Part shown: positions 1-5,447 of the stretch, piece by piece
Position numbering within the stretch: the first letter of the stretch is position 1
Layout of the letters: each line of letters starts with the position of its first letter
Made by a program: the position numbers and the translations under genes
Notes under the pieces: generated by a model
Seen by the model: only the letters and a program-made list of their open reading frames with translations
Database searches by the model: none
What the model was told of the DNA's origin: nothing
DNA from: Cytophagales bacterium
GTDB taxonomy: Bacteria > Bacteroidota > Bacteroidia > Cytophagales > JAAEPT01
Assembly: GCA_011524675.1 (NCBI GenBank)
Contig: WTJX01000290.1
Coordinates: 1-10,570, forward strand
Length of the DNA stretch: 10,570 nucleotides
Direction: 5' to 3'

Positions 1-73
1 CAAAAAAAATTAAAAAAAGTGCTTTTTAAATCATGAAGTGCCAAGTTGGGTTAACAGTTCAGAAAGAAGGTAT

Positions 74-163
74 TATTCTTTGTACTTGGTACTTTGTACC
101 TTGTACTTAATGCACACTTTTGTAAAAAGCTGGATATTACTATTTTATGTAAACTAACTTTTT
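74..163 (+). repeat. Dispersed intergenic repeat, copy A
   Basis: This stretch is closely matched by positions 4016-4106. Both copies begin TATTCTTTGTACTT, contain four heptamers, continue with a TAATnCAnACTTTTGTAAAAA block and end in ATGTAAACTAnCTTTTT. The distance from the first heptamer to that last block is 67 nt here and 68 nt in the other copy, so the arrangement is conserved and not just the heptamers. It lies just past the 3' end of the minus-strand lipoprotein gene. Its tail also forms a small inverted repeat, GTAAAC/GTTTAC at 149-169. No coding capacity is visible. Confidence 0.75.
80..107 (+). repeat. GTAC heptamer array 1 (four units)
   Basis: Four consecutive 7-bp units start at 80, 87, 94 and 101. 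They follow the consensus T(T/G/C)GTAC(T/C), and all four contain GTAC. It is one of five arrays of the same heptamer in the window; the others are at 3921, 4022, 9549 and 9688. Each array is exactly 28 bp. The array lies inside the longer repeat 74-163. Confidence 0.85.
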
Positions 164-173
164 GTTTACTATA

Positions 174-587
174 TTACTCTACATCTATTTTAATATATCC
201 TATCTGAGAGGTAGTAGTGATGAGTGTAAGCGTATTTCCAGAAATGGTATAGTCCGTAACTTCGGGAGAAGAACTTATGCTTACAACTTCGTTGGTCTCA
301 TCAAACTTTCTAGCCAATTTGGTTTCCATGACCAAAACATTCTCCCCTTTGATAGTATAAAACTCTCCCACAATACTATCGTATAACAACTCCAAAGAAA
401 ACAAACGTAAATCTGATGTATCTGTAAAGACAAGGCTATACGTATTATCTCCATTGAACGTATAGTTCCTAAAACCATTTGACCAAGTGCCTATGAGCTT
501 AGTGTCTAGAGATTTATCTATTTCTTCTTCTTTATTGCAAGCAAAAACAAATAAGATAAGGAGTAAGAAGGTGTAATTTTTTACCAT
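174..587 (-). CDS. Small lipoprotein, probable lipocalin-like fold
   Basis: This gene encodes a 137-residue protein. It opens with a short hydrophobic signal peptide (MVKNYTFLLLILFVFAC) ending in a lipobox with Cys17, followed by NKEEEID. This predicts a lipid-anchored envelope protein exported by Sec and processed by signal peptidase II. The segment LIGTWSNGFRNYTFNGDNTY (about 31-50) resembles the G-T-W plus F-x-x-x-G-x-Y strand pattern at the start of many Bacteroidota lipocalin-like lipoproteins. The rest alternates short beta-prone strands, with ISGNTLTLIT near the C-terminus. No catalytic motif is visible. It starts 15 nt after the stop of the beta-barrel gene on the same strand, so the two are probably cotranscribed. 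Export and lipidation are well supported; the lipocalin assignment is inference from pattern only. Confidence 0.85.
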   Translation of the reverse strand: MVKNYTFLLLILFVFACNKEEEIDKSLDTKLIGTWSNGFRNYTFNGDNTYSLVFTDTSDLRLFSLELLYDSIVGEFYTIKGENVLVMETKLARKFDETNEVVSISSSPEVTDYTISGNTLTLITTTSQIGYIKIDVE

Positions 588-602
588 AATAGAAACATAG
601 TA

Positions 603-1223
603 TCAAAATTTATACCCAATTGAAGGAGCTAGGTACAAAGAGAAAAAAGGAACATTAGTAACCGTTAGATAAGTAGCAATACCACTTTCAATATTTACAA
701 TCAAGTGATCTGGTATCATAATCATTTGGTAGCCAATGCCTAGACTAGCACCATAACTATTCGTAACATTAGTATTCGTTTCCAAAATTTCATCTTTGGT
801 TTTTCTTAGCAAAGAATTATAAAGTGTATATGGTTTTTTATCACTATTGAAATATTCGATACTATTGAACGAAGCAGAGGCAGAAAAAAATAATCCAGTA
901 AAACCTTTGTTAAAATATTTTTTTATTATCAGGTCTATTCCAATGCCTTGGTTGAGGATAGCACTACCTTGTGCGTTTGCTTGGATCAAACGGTCATTGT
1001 CGATGTCTCTACCAAAGGTTAGGGTAGTATTTAACCCTACACTTATTTTTTGTTTTAGTTGTCTTTCAAATTCGATGCCTATTGTATTCCAAAAGAAGGC
1101 AGGGACAATCCGTACCGCCATATGCTTTTCCTTTTTTCCATTATCCATACGTTCTATGTCTTCCTCAGAGAAGGAATCAAGATGAATAAAAAGCAATATG
1201 ACGAATAAAAGAAAAGATTTCAT
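603..1223 (-). CDS. Predicted outer-membrane beta-barrel protein of unknown function
   Basis: This gene encodes a 206-residue protein. It has an N-terminal signal peptide (MKSFLLFVILLFIHLDSFS, cleavage near residue 19), then a short charged linker, then alternating amphipathic strands such as VRIVPAFFWNTIGIEFER, KISVGLNTTLTFG, TGLFFSASASF, SYGASLGIGYQMIM and FSLYLAPSIGYKF. The protein ends in an aromatic residue (Phe206), as is typical of outer-membrane barrels recognised by the BAM machinery. The size suits a barrel of about 8 strands. I do not recognise a specific family; it has the general look of Bacteroidota porin-like proteins of the DUF3575 kind, but that is a weak resemblance. It is the first gene of a probable two-gene unit with the lipoprotein at 174-587, which suggests a shared envelope role. 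The ATG at 1223 is followed directly by the signal peptide, so the start is well supported. Confidence 0.85.
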   Translation of the reverse strand: MKSFLLFVILLFIHLDSFSEEDIERMDNGKKEKHMAVRIVPAFFWNTIGIEFERQLKQKISVGLNTTLTFGRDIDNDRLIQANAQGSAILNQGIGIDLIIKKYFNKGFTGLFFSASASFNSIEYFNSDKKPYTLYNSLLRKTKDEILETNTNVTNSYGASLGIGYQMIMIPDHLIVNIESGIATYLTVTNVPFFSLYLAPSIGYKF

Positions 1224-1582
1224 TGCAGCAAAAATACGAAAAATTAATTTTAGAGGGTATTGATTATTGAAGTATGCAAAAAAATGATAGAAAGTTTGTT
1301 ATATCAAAACACTATTACACATGTTTTTTCTACTTTCTTGATAGTTATACGATAAGTATTTTTGGATGACTATTTAACATCAAAAAATGTCATGTTTCAG
1401 CTTTGATAACAGTAGAAGGCTTTTCAAAATCATTTTTCGCATTTTTTATTACCCTTTTCAGTTATTTGCATAAATTTTATTTGTTCATAATTAACTGTAA
1501 ATGAATTAGTTATATCTATTTAGTCAGAATTATAAGGTAACTAATTGTCATTTCTAAATCACCATAGTAAATTTACCGTACC
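1224..1582. other. Divergent intergenic region upstream of the beta-barrel gene and pheS
   Basis: These 359 AT-rich bases separate two divergently transcribed genes and must hold both promoters. They contain one copy of the 25-bp TATTTTTG box at 1352-1376. A CAAAAATA at 1229-1236 reads TATTTTTG on the minus strand but sits almost on the beta-barrel start codon. A short inverted repeat, ACAT/ATGT, lies near 1379-1392. I see no tRNA, riboswitch, leader-peptide attenuator or missed reading frame. Confidence 0.6.
1352..1376 (+). promoter_or_regulatory. TATTTTTG box R1, candidate pheS promoter
   Basis: TATTTTTG at 1357-1364 fits the Bacteroidota -7 consensus TAnnTTTG. A TTG at 1338-1340 lies 16 bp upstream and could serve as the -33 element, although the usual spacing is a few bases longer. 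It faces pheS, which would give a leader of about 210 nt. The box belongs to a four-copy family (also 4411-4435, 4113-4138 and 7288-7313), so its conservation may reflect a mobile-repeat end as much as promoter function. Promoter activity is inferred. Confidence 0.4.
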
Positions 1583-2614
1583 ATGTTAGATAAAGTACGT
1601 ATCAAAGAACAAGAGGTTGATTCATTTAAGATAAGCAACCAAGAAGATTTAGAAAAATTTCGTTTAGCATACATCAGCACTAAAGGTGAGATAGCAAGCT
1701 TATTTTCAGAATTTAGAAATGTCCCTGTAGAAGAAAAAAAAGCCTTTGGAATAGAGTTGAACAAACTAAAGTCCAAAGCTGAAAGCAAGTTCAAAGGAGC
1801 TGCAACAGCGCTGTCAGAAGAAGCAACGAGCAGTGCAGACACAACCATAGATTTGAGCTTGCCAAGCATACCGCATCAGTTGGGTTCTAGGCATCCGCTA
1901 TCTATCGTCAAGAATAGGATCGTAGATATATTTTCGCGTATAGGCTTTGGTTTGTCAGAAGGACCAGAAATAGAAGACGACTGGCACAACTTTACGGCAC
2001 TCAATTTCCCACCAGACCATCCTGCTAGGGAAATGCAAGATACATTCTTCATAGACCAAGATTCTCAGAAAGCACTAAGAACGCATACTTCTTCTGTGCA
2101 GATAAGAATATTAGAAAATATACAGCCACCTGTCAGGACTTTAGCCATAGGCAGAGTATATCGCAATGAGGCTATATCTGCCAGAGCGCACTGTATTTTT
2201 CATCAAGTAGAAGGGTTCTATGTAGATAAGAAAGTAAGTTTCAAAGATCTAAAGCAAACACTACTGTACTTTGCACAGCAATTTTTTGGTCCTAAAACAA
2301 AAATTAGGTTACGTCCGTCGTACTTCCCGTTTACTGAACCAAGTGCAGAGCTAGACATCTATTGGGGACTCAAAACAGAGGCAGATTATAAAATTACTAA
2401 AGGTACAGGATGGCTTGAGATAGGTGGTGCCGGTATGATAGACCCCAATGTCATGAAAAACTGTAATATAGACCCAGATGAATATGCAGGCTTTGCTTTT
2501 GGTATGGGGATCGAAAGAATGGCAATGCTTAAGTATGGCATCAAAGATTTAAGGTTGTTTACAGAAAATGATGTTCGTTTCTTACGACAGTTTACAAGTT
2601 TAGATTTAGCCTAA
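1583..2614 (+). CDS. pheS: Phenylalanine--tRNA ligase alpha subunit
   Basis: This gene encodes the catalytic alpha subunit (343 residues) of the alpha2-beta2 enzyme that attaches phenylalanine to tRNA-Phe using ATP. An N-terminal coiled-coil arm (about 1-85) is followed by the class II synthetase core. Visible landmarks are GPEIEDDWHNFTALNFPPDH (127-146), LRTHTSSVQIR (165-175), the motif 2 region VYRNEAISARAHCIFHQVEG (192-211), RPSYFPFTEPSAELDI (244-259), WLEIGGAGMIDPNV (277-290) and motif 3 GFAFGMGIERMAMLKYGIKD (303-322). Length and motif order are normal for the family. Where many Bacteroidota PheS proteins carry a four-cysteine insert before the WLE motif, this one has IYWGLKTEADYKITKGTG without cysteines. 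pheT is not in the window, so the two subunits are unlinked here. The ATG at 1583 gives a full-length N-terminus. Confidence 0.97.
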   Translation: MLDKVRIKEQEVDSFKISNQEDLEKFRLAYISTKGEIASLFSEFRNVPVEEKKAFGIELNKLKSKAESKFKGAATALSEEATSSADTTIDLSLPSIPHQLGSRHPLSIVKNRIVDIFSRIGFGLSEGPEIEDDWHNFTALNFPPDHPAREMQDTFFIDQDSQKALRTHTSSVQIRILENIQPPVRTLAIGRVYRNEAISARAHCIFHQVEGFYVDKKVSFKDLKQTLLYFAQQFFGPKTKIRLRPSYFPFTEPSAELDIYWGLKTEADYKITKGTGWLEIGGAGMIDPNVMKNCNIDPDEYAGFAFGMGIERMAMLKYGIKDLRLFTENDVRFLRQFTSLDLA

Positions 2615-2631
2615 ACCAAAAACAAAGACAA

Positions 2632-2665
2632 AAATGATGAGTAGAAGGAGTTCTACTCATCATTT
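2632..2665 (+). terminator. pheS: pheS transcription terminator hairpin
   Basis: A perfect 15-bp stem (2632-2646 with 2651-2665) closes a GGAG tetraloop, 17 nt after the pheS stop. The stem begins with AAA and ends with TTT, so the U-run is partly inside the stem and the T-tract beyond it is short. It is AT-rich but very long, and the position fits a pheS terminator that insulates the next gene. Confidence 0.75.
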
Positions 2666-2688
2666 ATCTAATGGCGCATGACTGTAAG

Positions 2689-2703
2689 ACAACCATAGGT
2701 TGT
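2689..2703 (+). promoter_or_regulatory. Small hairpin upstream of the repeat-protein gene
   Basis: ACAACC (2689-2694) and GGTTGT (2698-2703) form a perfect 6-bp stem around the loop ATA. It overlaps the possible GTG start at 2702 and lies 25 nt before the ATG at 2729. This fits an untranslated leader better than coding sequence and is one reason for preferring the ATG. Its function is unknown and it may be chance. Confidence 0.3.
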
Positions 2704-2728
2704 GAAAAATCGTAATAAAAGCTTGACT

Positions 2729-3886
2729 ATGAAAACAGAAGAAACACCCATACGTTTACAAGGCAATGCCTTTGTACAAGCTTTACAAGGAAAGACTGTA
2801 AAAGACGAATCTGGTCAACGTTTTGCCTTTGAGAAAAACTTTCGGGACTCAATTATTGTCAATAACATAGTTGTAGTTTCCAAAGTAATCATCAAAGAAG
2901 GAGAAACTTTTAGATACCCTATCAGAATAGAAGGAGGTATCTTTGAAGAAAGCTTTAGAATCCACAAAAACTGTATCTTTCAGAAAGCTTTTGGTATATG
3001 GGGTGGCTGTTTTCAAAAAGACTTTTGCATTTACGATGGTACATTTCTCAAAGAATTTTGGCTTGCAGGAGGTACATTTGAGCATAATTTTAAGATAGCA
3101 GGAGGTACATTTGAGCAAGAATTTAGAATTTGGAAAGGTATATTTGAGAAAACCTTTAGAATAGAAGGAGGTACGTTTGAAGATTGCTTCAAGATATTGG
3201 GAGGTACTTTTGAAGAAACGGTAAGAATCACGGGAGGTACGTTTGGTAAGGATGTAAGCATTTGGGGAGGCTTCTTTGAAAATACTTTCAGAATAGAAGG
3301 AGGCACGTTTGAAGAAGACTTTAAAATATCTGGAGGTTATTTCGAAAAGAACTTTAGAATCACGGGAGGCGTATTTGAAAAATGCTTTGGCATGTGGGGG
3401 GGCACATTTGAAAGCTCGTTGGTAGTTCTTGGAGGCATCTTTAAACAATCATTTAGCATTTGGGAAGCATCCATAGACGAAGGGCTTATCATAGACGGTG
3501 AAGCAAAAGAAAAAATGTTCCTCATGCAAGAGTTTCATGTAGAAGACTCCATCCTTTTTGATATAAAGCTGAGGTACTTGCCTATCAATCGTTTGACATT
3601 TAAAGGAACACTAGAAACGGGTAGAAGCATACTGATGTATCAAGTATCTTGCGAAGAGCTTGTCTTTGATCACTTTACCAACAATGGTAAAATAACATGT
3701 CATGGTTTGAGAACTACAAAGGAAAAAAAGCAACATCCAAAGCAATTGATACAAATCACTAATTCAGATTTGGGGGACGCATCTTTCTTTGATACTGACT
3801 TTTCTGCCTTTGAACAATTGCAAAAACATGCCCCTGAGCTCAAAGAAATACACACCGAAGGTTGGTACGTTCCTTATAGTAAATAG
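2729..3886 (+). CDS. 11-residue-repeat solenoid-like protein of unknown function
   Basis: This gene encodes 385 residues from the ATG at 2729; a GTG at 2702 would add nine residues but overlaps a small hairpin. No signal peptide or membrane segment is visible, so it is probably cytoplasmic. An N-terminal lead-in (1-57) is followed by 17 near-perfect units of 11 residues (58-245), pattern GG-x-F-x-x-x-F-x-I-x; one unit has 12. About three decayed units follow (246-278). Phe at positions 4 and 8 and Ile at position 10 should stack as ladders in a beta-solenoid. The C-terminal part (about 286-385) is non-repetitive, but NSDLGDASFFDTDFSAFEQL (345-364) recalls pentapeptide-repeat coils. It shares parts of the design of pentapeptide-repeat proteins but has a different period. 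I do not recognise a named family, and no catalytic site is apparent. It has its own transcription unit after the pheS terminator. Confidence 0.85.
   Translation: MKTEETPIRLQGNAFVQALQGKTVKDESGQRFAFEKNFRDSIIVNNIVVVSKVIIKEGETFRYPIRIEGGIFEESFRIHKNCIFQKAFGIWGGCFQKDFCIYDGTFLKEFWLAGGTFEHNFKIAGGTFEQEFRIWKGIFEKTFRIEGGTFEDCFKILGGTFEETVRITGGTFGKDVSIWGGFFENTFRIEGGTFEEDFKISGGYFEKNFRITGGVFEKCFGMWGGTFESSLVVLGGIFKQSFSIWEASIDEGLIIDGEAKEKMFLMQEFHVEDSILFDIKLRYLPINRLTFKGTLETGRSILMYQVSCEELVFDHFTNNGKITCHGLRTTKEKKQHPKQLIQITNSDLGDASFFDTDFSAFEQLQKHAPELKEIHTEGWYVPYSK
2900..3463 (+). repeat. 33-bp coding tandem repeats (17 units)
   Basis: This is the DNA encoding the 11-residue units. Most units carry GGAGGNNNNTTTGAA-like cores, so the repeat shows in the bases as well as the protein. 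A higher-order 132-bp period is visible: 3158-3289 and 3290-3421 align unit for unit. In both, the last residues of successive units run Glu, Leu/Ser, Thr, Trp. This points to duplication of a four-unit block. The period keeps other frames free of stops and produces long spurious antisense reading frames here. Confidence 0.85.
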
Positions 3887-3920
3887 TACAAGGCTTTGCA
3901 TAACTAAATTCCCGTTGAAT

Positions 3921-3948
3921 AGTACGAAGTATAAAGTACCAAGTACCA
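3921..3948 (-). repeat. GTAC heptamer array 2 (four units, inverted)
   Basis: Four 7-bp units start at 3921, 3928, 3935 and 3942, read as AGTACNA on the plus strand, so the array is inverted relative to array 1. Three units keep GTAC. A single further AGTACAA lies at 3885-3891. Against the reverse complement of array 3 (4022-4049) it matches at 21 of 28 positions, so the two could pair as the stem of a 129-bp hairpin. Confidence 0.8.
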
Positions 3949-4015
3949 CGATAAAGAAAGCATTTAAAAAAGATAGTGTACTGACTTTTAAGTATTTAAA
4001 CAACTTAAAAGAAAG

Positions 4016-4106
4016 TATTCTTTGTACTTCGTACTTTGCGCCTTGTACTTAATACATACTTTTGTAAAAACCCTAATAATCGAATTTTAATGTAAACTAG
4101 CTTTTT
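4016..4106 (+). repeat. Dispersed intergenic repeat, copy B
   Basis: This is the second copy of the repeat at 74-163, with the same order of blocks: TATTCTTTGTACTT, four heptamers, ACTTTTGTAAAAA, and ATGTAAACTAGCTTTTT. Only six bases separate its end from the left terminal repeat of the element at 4113. The equivalent position after copy A has no such element. Confidence 0.75.
4022..4049 (+). repeat. GTAC heptamer array 3 (four units)
   Basis: Four 7-bp units start at 4022, 4029, 4036 and 4043. The third (TTGCGCC) is diverged; the others keep GTAC. It is in the same orientation as array 1 and opposite to array 2. Confidence 0.8.
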
Positions 4107-4112
4107 ATCTAT

Positions 4113-4138
4113 TAAGTAGGCGGACAAAAATAATTGTG
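4113..4138 (-). repeat. TATTTTTG box R3 (left end of the MITE-like element)
   Basis: On the minus strand this reads TATTTTTG (4132 to 4125) followed by a CTACTTA end, and it matches box R4 (7288-7313) at 24 of 26 positions. As a promoter it would point outward toward the 3' end of the repeat-protein gene. Confidence 0.7.
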
Positions 4139-4257
4139 CTTTAAAAAACGAATGATTTTAGTTCAGGTCAAGGCAGAAAGCAAAGTTTTAGCAAGCTAAA
4201 GCGCGTATTTCTAGGTACAAAGTGGTTTTAACTTTTAATGATTGGCTACAAAATAAG

Positions 4258-4338
4258 CTTTTTCACCTGCTTTTCACCTAATTTTAATTCCATAGCTCGG
4301 CTATGCAAAGAAAATTAGCTTTCAATCAGGTAAAAAAT
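4258..4338. repeat. Nested palindrome inside the MITE-like element
   Basis: The centre is CATAGC-TCG-GCTATG (4291-4305), perfectly paired. Outside it CTAATTTT (4278-4285) pairs with AAAATTAG (4311-4318), and further out ACCTG and a T-run (about 4259-4269) pair with CAGGT and an A-run (about 4327-4337). Together they make an imperfect stem of about 80 nt. Such structure could act as a bidirectional terminator between the convergent repeat-protein and murQ genes, or as a folded RNA; neither is shown. Confidence 0.6.
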
Positions 4339-4410
4339 CTAGATTTTTCGCTTCAAACATAAAAGTTTAAATCACTTCGATGAGATGAATTAAAATAGCC
4401 GTTTTTTATC

Positions 4411-4435
4411 ATAAGTATTTTTGGACGACTACTTA
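4411..4435 (+). repeat. TATTTTTG box R2 (right end of the MITE-like element)
   Basis: This box differs from box R1 (1352-1376) at two of 25 positions. It carries TATTTTTG at 4416-4423 and is bounded by the perfect inverted heptamers ATAAGTA (4411-4417) and TACTTAT (4430-4436). As a -7 box it would fire outward into murQ in antisense. It overlaps the murQ stop codon. Confidence 0.7.
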
Positions 4436-5238
4436 TGGTTAATATAGCTATCTATAGCTTTTCTTACACTTTTGTGTGTCAATAATAGTTCTTTGGCTTC
4501 TTCCTTGGATATGTTCAGTGCATCAAGGATGTAGTTCGTTCCTCTCTCTACAAGCTTTTTGTTCGATAGCTGCATATCCACCATTTTATTACCTTTTACT
4601 TTGCCCAGTCGTATCATGAGGGAAGTAGAAATCATGTTGAGTACTAGCTTTTGTGCTGTACCTGCCTTCATGCGCGTACTACCTGTTACAAACTCTGGTC
4701 CTACTATGACCTCTACAGGGTATGTGACTGCTGCTGCAAGTGCACTGTCATTGTTGCAAACAATACATCCTGTAATACATCCTTTCTTCTTTGCTTTCTC
4801 AACACCACCTATGACGTAAGGTGTCCTTCCAGAGGCTGCTATGCCTATCACAGAGTCTAGAGCATCTATCTGATGTTTTTCTAAATCTTTCCACGCCTGC
4901 TCGGGGTCATCTTCGGCAAACTCTACGGCTTTTCTGATGGCAGTATCTCCTCCTGCTATCAATCCTATGACCGTATTATGATCTACGCCAAAGGTAGGTG
5001 GACATTCAGAAGCATCTACAATGCCTAGCCTGCCACTAGTCCCTGCGCCTATGTAGAACAGCCGCCCTCCTAGCTGCATTTTTGGCAAAATGGCTTCTAC
5101 CAGTTGTTCTATTTGAGGTAACGCTGCTTGTATAGCTAATGATACCTTTTGATCTTCTTGATTGATGTTTGTTAGTATCTCAGCGGTACTCATTTCCTCT
5201 AAATGGTCATAGAGCGATGACGATTCTGTTGTTGACAT
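4429..5238 (-). CDS. murQ: N-acetylmuramic acid 6-phosphate etherase
   Basis: MurQ cleaves the D-lactyl ether of MurNAc-6-phosphate to give GlcNAc-6-phosphate and D-lactate, a cytoplasmic step of peptidoglycan recycling. The 269-residue protein is a single SIS-domain sugar isomerase-type fold. Visible motifs are GGRLFYIGAGTSGRLGIVDASECPPTFG split across 57-84, GLIAGGDTAIRKAVEFAEDD (92-111), GIAASGRTPYVIGG (132-145) and GSTRMKAGTAQKLVLNM (186-202). Glu78 and Glu109 correspond to the catalytic Glu83 and Glu114 of the E. coli enzyme. The C-terminus is shorter than in E. coli (about 298) but normal for Bacteroidota. The terminal Lys codon and the stop lie within the right terminal repeat of the 4113-4435 element. 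No anmK or MurNAc transporter is adjacent. The ATG at 5238 has no Shine-Dalgarno sequence, as is usual in this phylum. Confidence 0.96.
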   Translation of the reverse strand: MSTTESSSLYDHLEEMSTAEILTNINQEDQKVSLAIQAALPQIEQLVEAILPKMQLGGRLFYIGAGTSGRLGIVDASECPPTFGVDHNTVIGLIAGGDTAIRKAVEFAEDDPEQAWKDLEKHQIDALDSVIGIAASGRTPYVIGGVEKAKKKGCITGCIVCNNDSALAAAVTYPVEVIVGPEFVTGSTRMKAGTAQKLVLNMISTSLMIRLGKVKGNKMVDMQLSNKKLVERGTNYILDALNISKEEAKELLLTHKSVRKAIDSYINHK

Positions 5239-5345
5239 ATTGTTGTTGAAGGGTTATAAAGGAGAATAACGAAATTACAAAGATCAAATCACAAATGACA
5301 AAAGTTTGTCCCTTGTTTTAGTGCTTTTCTCACTGACAGGGAGAA

Positions 5346-5390
5346 ACATAAGACAAAGAGATCTAATTTCTTTCGTCTTATGTCTTTTTT
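5346..5390 (+). terminator. Intrinsic-type hairpin between the acyl-CoA synthetase gene and murQ
   Basis: ACATAAGAC (5346-5354) pairs perfectly with GTCTTATGT (5375-5383). A further AAAG/CTTT pairs across a one-base bulge, and a run of six T follows at 5385-5390. The T-tract is on the plus strand although both neighbouring genes are on the minus strand. On the minus strand the trailing run is only TTTCTCCC, so it could end the acyl-CoA synthetase transcript less efficiently. A second small stem, TTTCTC/GAGAAA (5326-5346), adjoins it. Confidence 0.6.
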
Positions 5391-5447
5391 AATAATTACA
5401 AGACACTTTGATTTTCGTCTCTATAGAATGACACGGGTAAGTATCGC

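Larger units (their letters stand above)
3887..4428. other. Repeat-filled gap between convergent genes
   Basis: This 542-bp gap separates the 3' ends of the repeat-protein gene and murQ. It holds heptamer arrays 2 and 3 as an inverted pair, dispersed repeat copy B, and most of the 323-bp MITE-like element. I find no credible gene in it, and no clear intrinsic terminator directly after the repeat-protein stop. Confidence 0.7.
4113..4435. mobile_element. MITE-like 323-bp element with terminal inverted repeats
   Basis: The left end (4113-4135) and the reverse complement of the right end (4413-4435) match at 19 of 23 positions. Both begin TAAGTAG and share CAAAAATA. The 323-bp interior has no open reading frame of note but is rich in secondary structure: a TTTAGC/GCTAAA hairpin (4187-4200), a long imperfect palindrome (4258-4338) and a 16-bp perfect palindrome (4333-4348). 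Small size, terminal inverted repeats and no transposase fit a miniature inverted-repeat element. Single copies of the same terminal box occur at 1352 and 7288. No clear target-site duplication is seen, and no transposase is in the window, so mobility is inferred. The right end lies inside the last codons of murQ. Confidence 0.55.

Noticed and set aside
162..386. 74-codon plus-strand frame overlapping the lipoprotein gene
   Set aside because: It is antisense to a gene with a clear signal peptide and lipobox and begins in the dispersed repeat.
1229..1236. TATTTTTG (minus) as promoter of the beta-barrel gene
   Set aside because: It ends 6 bp from the ATG, which would need a leaderless transcript, and no TTTG lies at a suitable distance upstream.
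2702..2728. GTG start for the repeat protein
   Set aside because: It lies in a small perfect hairpin and adds nine Lys/Asn-rich residues with no link to the repeats; the ATG at 2729 is simpler, though not proven.
2849..3448. Long minus-strand reading frames opposite the repeat protein
   Set aside because: They mirror the 33-bp period of the plus-strand repeats, which keeps other frames free of stops; their translations are Phe/Ser/Lys-rich repeats with no independent start context.
3789..4052. 87-codon plus-strand frame at the end of the repeat-protein gene
   Set aside because: It overlaps the C-terminal coding region and then runs through heptamer arrays 2 and 3; the translation is not protein-like.
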